Below are positions 1-6,033 of a stretch of DNA of 20,910 nt, one piece after another; position 1 is the stretch's first letter, and each line of letters starts with the position of its first letter. The notes beneath the pieces were generated by a model that did not search any database, was not told the DNA's origin, and saw nothing but the letters and a program-made list of their open reading frames with translations. The DNA is taken from the NCBI GenBank assembly GCA_937958315.1, contig CALFGH010000035.1, forward strand, positions 1 to 20,910, given 5' to 3'. The position numbers and the translations under genes are program-made. The DNA comes from an uncultured Collinsella sp. (GTDB lineage Bacteria; Actinomycetota; Coriobacteriia; Coriobacteriales; Coriobacteriaceae).

Positions 1-389
1 CCACGCCGCAGCCCGTGACGCCCGCTCCGGCTCCGACGCCTTCCGCACCGAGCCAGTCCGTTGACGGTGGTACCGTTGTTTCGCGCGCCTACAGCAAGCT
101 CGGTTATGCTTATTCTTGGGGCGGCATTGGACCGAACAGCTTTGACTGCTCCGGTTTTGTAAGCTACTGCCTCACCGGCCGTTATTGCCGCCTTGGCACC
201 ACGGGCACCTTCATGGGCTGGACCCGCGTGTCCGATCCCCAGCCTGGTGACGTCGTGGTTAACTCTTACCACACCGGCATCTACATTGGTAACGGCCAGA
301 TGATCCATGCTTCCGACTACAAGACGGGCGTTATCATCAGCTCCGTTGCCGCTGGCATGAACAACAATTACATTTTCGTTCGCTACTAA
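1..389 (+). CDS. NlpC/P60 family peptidoglycan hydrolase, C-terminal part (5' end outside window)
   Basis: Predicted extracellular cysteine peptidase that cuts peptide stems of peptidoglycan. The reading frame is open to the left edge (frame of base 3), so the start and any signal peptide or upstream domains lie outside the window. The GTG at 15 is an internal codon in a Pro/Ala-rich linker, not a convincing start, since no ribosome binding site precedes it. After the linker comes an NlpC/P60 domain: the catalytic cysteine is in SFDCSGFV, and the catalytic histidine is in the YHTGIYIG stretch, followed by GQMIHAS. The domain ends in YIFVRY just before TAA, as expected for a C-terminal catalytic domain. 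A strong hairpin terminator follows, so the gene is transcribed separately from degV. The family call is firm; which cell-wall bond it cuts cannot be read here. Confidence 0.88.
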   Translation, partial: TPQPVTPAPAPTPSAPSQSVDGGTVVSRAYSKLGYAYSWGGIGPNSFDCSGFVSYCLTGRYCRLGTTGTFMGWTRVSDPQPGDVVVNSYHTGIYIGNGQMIHASDYKTGVIISSVAAGMNNNYIFVRY

Positions 390-412
390 TTTATTACAAC
401 AGCGAACGAACG

Positions 413-451
413 TGGGCCTCGCGATCTTAAGTCGCGAGGCCCATTCTTTTT
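413..451 (+). terminator. Rho-independent terminator after the NlpC/P60 gene
   Basis: A perfect 12-bp stem (TGGGCCTCGCGA at 413-424 with its complement at 432-443) closes a 7-nt loop. A T-rich run (TTCTTTTT, 444-451) follows directly. This is a canonical intrinsic terminator 24 bases after the stop codon. Confidence 0.93.
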
Positions 452-479
452 GCCCCTACCGTTTGCATTAAGATCAGCA

Positions 480-510
480 CGGCTATCTAGTATTCAAAAC
501 TAGATAGCCG
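480..510. promoter_or_regulatory. Perfect 12-bp inverted repeat upstream of degV, candidate operator
   Basis: CGGCTATCTAGT at 480-491 is exactly complementary to 499-510, with a 7-nt spacer. The right half contains CAAAACTAGATA (495-506), which recurs on the opposite strand upstream of the DUF1836 gene (2157-2168). It ends just before or at the -35 region of the predicted degV promoter (-10 TATAAT at 533-538). No T-run follows, so it is not a terminator. Role as an operator is inferred from position and from the shared motif. Confidence 0.6.
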
Positions 511-532
511 TCCAATCGTTCTAAAAGACGGC

Positions 533-538
533 TATAAT
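533..538 (+). promoter_or_regulatory. Predicted -10 element of the degV promoter
   Basis: A perfect TATAAT lies 30 bases before the degV ATG. No good -35 hexamer stands 16-18 bases upstream (the region reads GTCCAAT). That fits a promoter needing an activator, or a weak -35 next to the inverted repeat at 480-510. A strong ribosome binding site (AGAAAGGA, 554-561) follows. Confidence 0.55.
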
Positions 539-567
539 TGTTGAGGAACAAGTAGAAAGGACCCTCA

Positions 568-1434
568 ATGAGCTGGGCGCTTATCTCCGATTCGAGCTGC
601 AATCTTCGCGATTGGCAGCCAACCGCACCTCATACCACCTTTGCATTTGCACCCCTTAAGATCCGAGTGGGGGAGCGCGAGTTTGTCGATGACCTCACGC
701 TCGACGTTCACGAGCTCAATTGCGCCGTGCAGGCGGAGTCGAGCGCTTCTTCGAGCGCCTGCCCAAGCGTAGGGGAGTGGGCCGAACTCTTTAAGCTTGC
801 CGACAAGACAATCTGCATGCCCATCTCCGAGGGCGTCTCGGGGAGCTACAATGCCGCGGCCACGGCACGCGATATGGTACTTGCCGAAGAGCCAAACCGT
901 CAGATTCATTTAGTTAACTCGCGAGCCGCAGGTGGCAAGATGGATTTGATCTTCCTGCTGTTTGATCGTTATCTTGCAAGCAACTCGGAAGCCTCCTTTG
1001 AGGACGCCTGCGCTTACTTCGATAGCCTCGAGCAGAACAGCAAGATTCTCTTTAGCCTGTGTAATTACGAGAACCTTGCAAAGGCTGGACGCATTCCAAA
1101 GGCAGCCGGCGTTATTGCCAACAAGCTCAATATCCGCATTTTGGGCACGGCGAGCGAAGCGGGCAAAATTGAACTCGTTGGGCACACGCGTGGCGAAAAG
1201 AAGATGCTCAACAAGATTGTCGACACCATGGAGGCCGAGGGCTTCACGGGCGGCGAGGTCATCATCGATCACGTTGAGAACGAAGCTGGAGCCCAGGCGC
1301 TTGCTGACCGCATTGTCGAGCATTGGCCCGGCTCCAAGACGATTGTCATGCCCTGCAACGGCCTAGATTCCTATTACGCCGAGATGCACGGCCTCATCAT
1401 CGGCTACGGCATGGGCGTGGCTTCGGGCCGATAA
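568..1434 (+). CDS. DegV family fatty-acid-binding protein
   Basis: DegV proteins bind a fatty acid between two alpha/beta domains; related FakB proteins present fatty acid to the kinase FakA for phospholipid synthesis. Visible family marks in this 288-residue protein are SDSS (7-10), the SSACPSVGE segment (about 62-70, equivalent to the usual TSQPSPGE), the ligand-contacting ISEGVSGSYN (86-95), and VNSRAAGGKM (116-125). Length is normal for the family. The ATG at 568 has AGAAAGGA seven bases upstream. The gene stands alone between two terminators and converges with a DUF1836 regulator gene that shares its operator-like motif, which suggests that the regulator acts here. No fakA is visible, so a FakB role is possible but not shown. 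Confidence 0.87.
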   Translation: MSWALISDSSCNLRDWQPTAPHTTFAFAPLKIRVGEREFVDDLTLDVHELNCAVQAESSASSSACPSVGEWAELFKLADKTICMPISEGVSGSYNAAATARDMVLAEEPNRQIHLVNSRAAGGKMDLIFLLFDRYLASNSEASFEDACAYFDSLEQNSKILFSLCNYENLAKAGRIPKAAGVIANKLNIRILGTASEAGKIELVGHTRGEKKMLNKIVDTMEAEGFTGGEVIIDHVENEAGAQALADRIVEHWPGSKTIVMPCNGLDSYYAEMHGLIIGYGMGVASGR

Positions 1435-1453
1435 TTTCCAACTAGACAAACGC

Positions 1454-1494
1454 ACGGGCGGGATAAGGGGCCAATGGCTCTTTATCCCGCCCGT
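1454..1494. terminator. Bidirectional terminator-like hairpin between degV and the DUF1836 gene
   Basis: A perfect 13-bp GC-rich stem (ACGGGCGGGATAA at 1454-1466 with 1482-1494) sits between two convergent genes, 20 bases past the degV stop and 13 bases past the DUF1836 stop. T-runs on either side are poor (CTTATG on +, GCGTTTGTC on -), so position and stem strength are the main support. Confidence 0.65.
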
Positions 1495-1506
1495 CTTATG
1501 CCTCGA

Positions 1507-2118
1507 TTAGCTATTAAACCCATTAAACTTAAGGTAGCTCATCAGGTATGCCTTCGAAACGAAGGACGATACCGCACTGCGCACGAGCAGCGACTCGCGC
1601 GTGACCTGATGGGCGGTATCGGGCACGGGAGTCTGCTCGACGGAAAACGCCGCACGAATCGATGCCTCAAGTTGATCGACTACATAATCGAAAGCAGTCG
1701 GAGCGTCGTAACTCAAGCGCTGAATATTAAAGAGTGCCTGAACCGCAGCGATGGGCAGCACCTGCTTAAAGATACAAATGGCGATGAGACGCGCAATCTG
1801 CTCACGGCCATACTGCTTTTTAACCGGAGCAGGAACGAGACCGACCTTCACGTAGTTATTGATCATCGATGGTGTGATAACGGGCTGCTCTACGCAAATC
1901 GAAAGCGGCTCCATCCACAGCGCAACATATTCAATAACCTGATCGCGATAGAGCGTTACGTTGGGCAGCTGGTCATAGCGTGGCAGGCTCAAAGCGTTGA
2001 GCTTACCCACCATATCGGACTGAATAAATGCATCCGGCAGCACCGTCGGCTGAATATCCTCCGGCTTAATGCTGACCGATGTATCGGACATCGGGATAAC
2101 ATGTTTGACGTGGTTCAT
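1507..2118 (-). CDS. DUF1836 family protein, predicted MerR-like DNA-binding regulator
   Basis: 203-residue protein of the DUF1836 family. The diagnostic region is the middle: TPSMINNYVKVGLV, then KKQYGREQIARLIAI and a KQVLPIAAVQ segment. This resembles the winged-helix recognition part of MerR proteins (threonine-rich turn, NY...GL wing, then a helix that reads the gene-order/activation segment). Nothing suggests an enzyme. The ATG at 2118 is preceded on the minus strand by CGGAGG six bases away, so it is preferred over a second Met at residue 10. Its upstream region carries an ACTAGATA element overlapping its own predicted promoter, and the same 12-mer lies upstream of the convergent degV gene. 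I infer autoregulation and control of degV. The family has no well-established biochemical role that I can cite. Confidence 0.8.
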   Translation of the reverse strand: MNHVKHVIPMSDTSVSIKPEDIQPTVLPDAFIQSDMVGKLNALSLPRYDQLPNVTLYRDQVIEYVALWMEPLSICVEQPVITPSMINNYVKVGLVPAPVKKQYGREQIARLIAICIFKQVLPIAAVQALFNIQRLSYDAPTAFDYVVDQLEASIRAAFSVEQTPVPDTAHQVTRESLLVRSAVSSFVSKAYLMSYLKFNGFNS

Positions 2119-2142
2119 AAGGATCCTCCGTTCGTTATCTAT

Positions 2143-2168
2143 ATTGTATTCTAGGTTATCTAGTTTTG
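2143..2168 (-). promoter_or_regulatory. Predicted promoter and operator of the DUF1836 gene
   Basis: On the minus strand, TACAAT (2143-2148) is a good -10 element 24 bases before the start codon. Immediately upstream lies CAAAACTAGATAACCTAG (2151-2168), with two CTAG cores, one in the same CAAAACTAGATA context found upstream of degV. The element would cover the spacer and -35 region, as expected for an autorepressor. The -35 hexamer itself is weak. Confidence 0.5.
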
Positions 2169-2190
2169 CATATCACATAGCCGCTAAGTA

Positions 2191-2232
2191 AAAGTGGTTG
2201 GACGGCACATTGATGCACTGCCCAACCACTTT
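2191..2232 (-). terminator. Terminator downstream of trxB
   Basis: An 11-bp perfect stem (AAAGTGGTTGG at 2191-2201 with 2222-2232) and a 20-nt loop lie 41 bases past the trxB stop. Read on the minus strand, the stem runs into TTTTACTTAG, a short T-rich tail. The same region then leads into the promoter of the DUF1836 gene, so separating the two units makes sense. Confidence 0.65.
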
Positions 2233-2272
2233 GTTTGAAGATAACAACCTTACATAAGATATATTATCGTAC

Positions 2273-3211
2273 TTATCCGCGTAGAAAAGCGTATGCGCTG
2301 GTAGCCGCTATGGCTCCGTCCGAAACGGCGGTCACAACTTGACGTAAACGCTTGGAGCGGATATCGCCGGCGGCAAATAAGCCAGGTGTGCGGGTGGCCA
2401 TCGATTCGTCGGTCACAATACCGCCGTCGGGCGCCAGATCTACCAGATGCTCTACAAGCTCAGTATGGGGCTGCGTGCCAGCAAAGACAAAAATGCCAAA
2501 CGAACCAGGATCAAAGGACTCAGCGTGCATTTCACTAGTCGCATTGTCCTTAAACGTGATTGTCGTGGGCATCGCCTCACCAGAAAGCTCAACAATACTA
2601 GTTTGGTACCTAACTGAAATATTATCTTTTGCGAGCACCTTTTGAACCACGCCATCGGGGGCACGGAACTGATCGCGGCGCAAGACGATGGTCACGCTGC
2701 TGGCGATTTCTGACAAGAACAGGGCTTCCTCGCAGGCAGCATTACCGCCACCGATGACAAAGACCTGCTTGCCACGAAAGAACATGCCGTCGCACGTCGC
2801 GCAATACGAAACGCCGCGACCGCGATACGTATCCTCGCCAACAAAACCGGCAGATCGCGGCGTGGCACCCATGCAAGCGATAACACTCGAGGCCAGCGTA
2901 TCGCCCATATCGTGATGCACCGTAAACAGCGCCGCATCCGCATCGTAATCGATACCCGCAACCATGCTCCATGCAACCTGTGCTCCCAGGCCCTCTGCAT
3001 GTTGCTGAAACCGCTCGCCGAGTTCGGCGCCACTCAAGAGCGGAATGCCCGGATAGTTCTCGACCTCATTGGTTGTGGCAATCTGTCCTCCCGACATACC
3101 TTGCTCAATCACGGTCGTCGTTAGGTTGGCGCGAGCCGCGTAAATGGCTGCAGCATAGCCCGCAGGCCCGCCGCCGATAATCGCAACATCGATCGGCTGA
3201 TGAGTAGTCAT
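2273..3211 (-). CDS. trxB: Thioredoxin-disulfide reductase (NADPH, FAD)
   Basis: Reduces thioredoxin with NADPH through FAD and a redox-active disulfide; cytosolic. The 312-residue protein has the FAD dinucleotide motif GGGPAG (13-18), the active-site CATC (137-140, in SYCATCDGMFF), the NADPH-binding GGGNAA (154-159), and the C-terminal FAD-contacting FAAGDIRSK followed by RQVVTA. Length is normal for the low-molecular-weight class. I chose the ATG at 3211 because CAGGAGG stands seven bases upstream and the FAD fold begins right after it. The frame stays open far upstream, but the extension has no homology-like features and would overlap the divergent glycosyltransferase gene. No thioredoxin gene is adjacent. 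A ferredoxin/flavodoxin-type partner cannot be excluded, but the CxxC is intact. Confidence 0.95.
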   Translation of the reverse strand: MTTHQPIDVAIIGGGPAGYAAAIYAARANLTTTVIEQGMSGGQIATTNEVENYPGIPLLSGAELGERFQQHAEGLGAQVAWSMVAGIDYDADAALFTVHHDMGDTLASSVIACMGATPRSAGFVGEDTYRGRGVSYCATCDGMFFRGKQVFVIGGGNAACEEALFLSEIASSVTIVLRRDQFRAPDGVVQKVLAKDNISVRYQTSIVELSGEAMPTTITFKDNATSEMHAESFDPGSFGIFVFAGTQPHTELVEHLVDLAPDGGIVTDESMATRTPGLFAAGDIRSKRLRQVVTAVSDGAIAATSAYAFLRG

Positions 3212-3287
3212 GAAGAGACCTCCTGTCGAAAGATTGGCGTTCTTTGCGCTCATACCCAAATTTATGCGAACGTGACACTCATGCACT

Positions 3288-3293
3288 ACAATG
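3288..3293 (+). promoter_or_regulatory. Possible -10 element of the glycosyltransferase gene
   Basis: TACAAT lies 35 bases before the ATG at 3329, in the 117-base divergent spacer shared with trxB. No clear -35 hexamer is present, so this is a weak call. GAAGGGGAG (3314-3322) is the ribosome binding site. Confidence 0.35.
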
Positions 3294-3328
3294 ATTCTCT
3301 GTGAAACAAAGATGAAGGGGAGATATCG

Positions 3329-4630
3329 ATGGATCAGACGCAGACGAGCGATGACGCTCCCCTGCTCACGCACAGCACTCCCCAATCGGGACAAACCACG
3401 CTCTTGGCTCAGCAAAGACCTCTCGTGACTATCGTGCACGCCTCGGTCGGCTCGGGCCACAAGGCCGCCGCAAATGCGATTGCGCAGGCATTCGACCACA
3501 TCCGCGGCACCAATGGCATCCCCGAGGATGTTGAGATTGAAGTGCTCGATATCCTTGATTTTGGACGCATAAAATTCGACGGCAACAAAACGGCCGCCTC
3601 GTTTACCGGCGCCACGCGCCCAATTTATGACTTGACCTGGCGTTATACCCTTACCGGACACCTGCTTTGGGGCGGTGGCACGGCATGGTCGCGCATCATG
3701 TTCCCCGCATTTAACGAATACGTTCGAACTCGCAGGCCCATTGCCGTGGTAGCCACACATATCACGGCAGCCAACGTCGCCGTTGGCGCGCGCGTCATTA
3801 CGGGCATCGACTATCCCGTCATTTGCGTACCGACCGATTACGAGGTCGAGGGTTGGTGGCCCCATAAGGACACCGACCTATTCTGCGTAGCAAACGAGTT
3901 TATGGCCGAAACACTCCGCCCCCGTAAGGTTCCCGAGGCAAAGATCCGCATTACGGGCATCCCCATTCGCGCCGGGTTTGATACGGACTACAACCGCGAG
4001 GAAGAACTCGAGAAGTTCAATCTCCCCACAGACAAGCTCGTTGTGCTGGTGATGGCCGGCGCCAGTTTGCCTCAACCGTACGTTCGTTTTCGCGCGGAGA
4101 TGGACCACACCCTCCCCTTCCTGCGCAGCTTCGAGGACATGCACTTTGTCTTTTTGCCGGGCAAGGATGCCGAATATGCCACCCGTCTCAAAACGCTTTT
4201 CGACGCCATGAAACTCGAGAACGTCACGGTTCTTGACTACGTCGATGACATGGCAGCGCTTATGCACGGCTGTGACCTGGCAATCCTCAAATCTGGCGGA
4301 CTCACTGTTACCGAATGCCTGTGCGCACACCTGCCTATGATTCTGCTGGGCAAGTCATATGGCCAGGAAAAGGCCAACACCACCATGCTCACCGGCATGG
4401 GCGCCAGCATGCATGTCACGACCGCACGCGAGCTCATCGTGACACTGCGCCATCTCCACGATCATCCCGAATCGCTCAAGGCTCTGCTCATCAACGGCGA
4501 AGTGCTGCGCCGTCCACACGCAGCCGAGGATATCGCCATCGCAACCATGGAACTTGCAGGCAAGCCCCAAAAACGTAAACGAGCCTTCTGCCGCTTCTAC
4601 TGGGGCGAAAAACCTGCGCATATCCGCTAG
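3329..4630 (+). CDS. MGDG synthase / UgtP-MurG family glycosyltransferase
   Basis: GT28-type enzyme, probably moving a sugar from a UDP-sugar to diacylglycerol to make membrane glycolipid at the cytoplasmic face. The 433-residue protein starts with about 30 non-conserved residues. It then has the acceptor-domain signature VHASVGSGHKAAANAI (about 36-51), typical of the MGDG synthase N-terminal domain. The C-terminal half begins near VMAGASL, continues with FVFLPGKD and VLDYVDDM, and has the nucleotide-sugar site ILKSGGLTVTECL followed by PMILLG about residues 320-345. No signal peptide is seen; membrane association would be peripheral. ATG at 3329 follows GAAGGGGAG. It is divergent from trxB and followed by repeat-rich DNA. 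MurG is less likely, because the N-terminal motif is of the diacylglycerol-glycosyltransferase type. The exact lipid product cannot be told. Confidence 0.85.
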   Translation: MDQTQTSDDAPLLTHSTPQSGQTTLLAQQRPLVTIVHASVGSGHKAAANAIAQAFDHIRGTNGIPEDVEIEVLDILDFGRIKFDGNKTAASFTGATRPIYDLTWRYTLTGHLLWGGGTAWSRIMFPAFNEYVRTRRPIAVVATHITAANVAVGARVITGIDYPVICVPTDYEVEGWWPHKDTDLFCVANEFMAETLRPRKVPEAKIRITGIPIRAGFDTDYNREEELEKFNLPTDKLVVLVMAGASLPQPYVRFRAEMDHTLPFLRSFEDMHFVFLPGKDAEYATRLKTLFDAMKLENVTVLDYVDDMAALMHGCDLAILKSGGLTVTECLCAHLPMILLGKSYGQEKANTTMLTGMGASMHVTTARELIVTLRHLHDHPESLKALLINGEVLRRPHAAEDIAIATMELAGKPQKRKRAFCRFYWGEKPAHIR

Positions 4631-4647
4631 CCGAAAGTTCGCTGCTC

Positions 4648-4708
4648 GGCGGGAGCCGCCCATATATCATTCCATGCTCAAACATTCTCGCGGGGCGCTC
4701 GCATCCCT
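4648..4708 (+). repeat. Partial copy (A) of the palindromic intergenic repeat
   Basis: Bases 4664-4691 are identical over 28 bases to 4727-4754 in copy B and match the complement of 5023-5050 in copy C with one difference. After 4691 the sequence departs (GGGGCGCTCGCATCCC) and the right half of the core is missing. The outer GGCGGGA (4648-4654) is complementary to 4708-4714, which overlaps the first bases of copy B. It looks like a deleted or recombined copy. Confidence 0.7.
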
Positions 4709-4811
4709 CCCGCCCACCTCTCACACATATCATTCCATGCTCAAACATTCTCGCTTCGCTTCGCTCGCTGCGAAACTGCGCGTGGAACGATATGTGTGAG
4801 AGGTGGGCGGG
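4709..4811 (+). repeat. Full copy (B) of the palindromic intergenic repeat
   Basis: The outer arms 4709-4731 and 4789-4811 are perfectly complementary over 23 bases. Inside them TTCCA (4733-4737) and TGGAA (4783-4787) continue the stem with few mismatches. The asymmetric core reads ATGCTCAAACATTCTCGC, a run of GCTTC/GCTC units, then GCGAAACTGCGCGTGG. The whole unit is 103 bases. The core matches copy C in inverted orientation, but the outer arms do not. Confidence 0.85.
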
Positions 4812-4850
4812 CGTCTACTCGCTTGAAAACAATAATCAATCTTTCTGATA

Positions 4851-4891
4851 TGCAGATGCGACAAAGGAGCAATCCCTTTGCCGCATCTGCA
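4851..4891. repeat. Hairpin unrelated to the flanking repeat copies
   Basis: TGCAGATGCG (4851-4860) pairs with 4882-4891. After one A/C mismatch CAAAGG (4862-4867) pairs with 4875-4880, leaving a 7-nt loop. There is no T-run on either strand directly after it, so it is not a canonical terminator, although its position between convergent genes allows a 3'-end or processing role. Confidence 0.6.
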
Positions 4892-4969
4892 AACTGCAAT
4901 TAATTACTTTGGTTCACCTTTGCAGCTTCTAATGTGAGGATCCGGCGCAGCTTGTAGTGCGTAAACGCA

Positions 4970-5073
4970 GCTGACCGGCCCGCCCCGCCTATATATCGTC
5001 CCACGCGCAGTTTCGCAGCGAAGCGAGAATGTTTGAGCATGGGATGATATATAGGCGGGTCGGGCCGGTCAGC
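4970..5073 (-). repeat. Full copy (C) of the palindromic intergenic repeat, inverted
   Basis: The arms 4970-5003 and 5040-5073 are complementary over 34 bases with two mismatches. The core 5004-5039 is the reverse complement of the copy B core, but is nine bases shorter in the GCGAA/GCGA run. The unit is 104 bases, nearly the same as copy B. It ends 17 bases from the dut stop codon, so dut mRNA would probably end in or just beyond this structure. Confidence 0.85.
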
Positions 5074-5090
5074 GGAAAGTACGTAAACGA

Positions 5091-5534
5091 CTAGGATACG
5101 CCGCTAGAACCGAAACCGCCGGCTCCTCGGTCGGTTTTGTCTAGTTCTTCTACTTCTACGAGGTTGACTGTGGGGACTTCTTGGATGACGAGCTGGGCAA
5201 TGCGATCGCCTTTGTTGATCTGGATATTGTTGGTGGGATCCAGGTTGATGAGAATGACCTTAAGCTCGCCTCGATAGTGGGCGTCGATGAGGCCGGGCGT
5301 GTTGACTATAGACAGGCCTTGCTTAATGGCTAGGCCGCTGCGGGGTTGGACAAAGCCGGCGTAGCCATCGGGCAGCGCAATGGCCAAGCCAGTGGAGACC
5401 AATCGGCGCTCAAAGGGCTTGAGGGTGCAGTCTTCGTTGGCGCGGAGGTCTAGGCCAGCATCCGTGGGATGAGCGTATTTGGGAAGCTCGACCGTGGGAT
5501 CGAGACGCTTAATGTTAACGGTAATGTTGGACAT
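5091..5534 (-). CDS. dut: Deoxyuridine 5'-triphosphate nucleotidohydrolase (dUTPase)
   Basis: Hydrolyses dUTP to dUMP and pyrophosphate, keeping uracil out of DNA and feeding dTMP synthesis. The 147-residue protein is a standard trimeric dUTPase with all five motifs: HPTDAGLDL (22-30), PRSG (64-67), GLIDAHYRGE (81-90, with the uracil-selecting Tyr87), GDRIAQLVI (109-117), and the C-terminal glycine-rich RGAGGFGSSG (136-145). ATG at 5534 lies four bases after the nrdR stop, and its ribosome binding site (AAGGTG) overlaps the end of nrdR. The two genes are thus co-transcribed and probably translationally coupled. It is the last gene of the LysM-nrdR-dut unit, whose only obvious promoter carries a LexA box. 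Confidence 0.96.
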   Translation of the reverse strand: MSNITVNIKRLDPTVELPKYAHPTDAGLDLRANEDCTLKPFERRLVSTGLAIALPDGYAGFVQPRSGLAIKQGLSIVNTPGLIDAHYRGELKVILINLDPTNNIQINKGDRIAQLVIQEVPTVNLVEVEELDKTDRGAGGFGSSGVS

Positions 5535-5538
5535 GAAA

Positions 5539-5982
5539 TCACCTTAGCTTGTCGAGCTCTTGCAAAAACTCGTCGACGTCTTTGAAATCGCGATAGACCG
5601 AGGCAAAACGAATGTAAGCCACCTTGTCGATCTTGGCCAAGCGCTTGAGCACCATATCGCCCAGTTCGTGAGACGTTACAGCCGTCAGCGTACGCGAACG
5701 CAGCTCCACCTCGATATCATCGATGATCTCGTTGAGCTTTTTCGTGTCGATATCGCGCTTAATCGTGGCACGCATCAGGCCGACCAGCAGCTTGTTGCGA
5801 TCGAACCGCTGCTTTGAACCGTCGGATTTGATGACCTCGATGGGATCTTCGCAGCGCTCGAACGTCGTAAAACGATAATTGCACGAACAACATTCACGAC
5901 GGCGCTTGATAGTGTTGTTCGACTCCTGCATACGGGAATCGACAACGCGGGTATGTGCCTTGCCGCATTTGGGACAGCGCAT
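5539..5982 (-). CDS. nrdR: Transcriptional repressor NrdR
   Basis: Zinc-ribbon/ATP-cone repressor of ribonucleotide reductase genes; it senses ATP/dATP and binds NrdR boxes. The 147-residue protein starts with MRCPKCGK, where C3, C6, C31 and C34 form the zinc ribbon (CPKC and CCSC). The ATP-cone follows from about residue 49 (IEVIKSDGSKQRFDRNKL). Length is canonical. I chose the ATG at 5982 because AGGAGGAGG lies just upstream and the family starts exactly with MxCPxC; the frame remains open for 14 more codons, but without support. It lies 51 bases after the LysM gene and four bases before dut. No ribonucleotide reductase gene is in the window, so its targets are elsewhere. Next to lexA this placement is well known from Actinobacteria. 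Confidence 0.96.
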   Translation of the reverse strand: MRCPKCGKAHTRVVDSRMQESNNTIKRRRECCSCNYRFTTFERCEDPIEVIKSDGSKQRFDRNKLLVGLMRATIKRDIDTKKLNEIIDDIEVELRSRTLTAVTSHELGDMVLKRLAKIDKVAYIRFASVYRDFKDVDEFLQELDKLR

Positions 5983-6033
5983 GGTACCTCCTCCTAAACG
6001 ATAACAAGGGTACCATGCGACCAAGCGGAAATC

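Larger units (their letters stand above)
4631..5090. other. 460-base gene-free convergent intergenic region rich in palindromic repeats
   Basis: This stretch separates the glycosyltransferase gene (+) from dut (-). Short reading frames in it merely translate the repeats and have no ribosome binding sites. It holds one partial and two full copies of a palindromic element (listed separately), one unrelated hairpin at 4851-4891, and a short near-perfect direct repeat around the last copy. Confidence 0.8.

Noticed and set aside
480..510. Reading the 480-510 inverted repeat as a second terminator of the NlpC/P60 gene
   Set aside because: No T-run follows, a strong terminator already stands at 413-451, and the motif recurs at another promoter.
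1474..2154. 226-codon open frame on the plus strand opposite the DUF1836 gene
   Set aside because: It starts within the terminator hairpin and has no family resemblance, while the minus strand has a clear DUF1836 protein with a good ribosome binding site.
3212..3865. 218-residue N-terminal extension of TrxB
   Set aside because: A strong ribosome binding site and the canonical start of the FAD fold are at 3211; the extension is antisense to the glycosyltransferase.
4491..4799. Small frames with repeated MFEHGMI peptides across the 3' end of the glycosyltransferase gene and repeat copies A and B
   Set aside because: They are only translations of the palindromic repeats, without ribosome binding sites.
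4648..5073. CRISPR array
   Set aside because: Copies are few, irregularly spaced, in both orientations and about 100 bases long; no cas genes.
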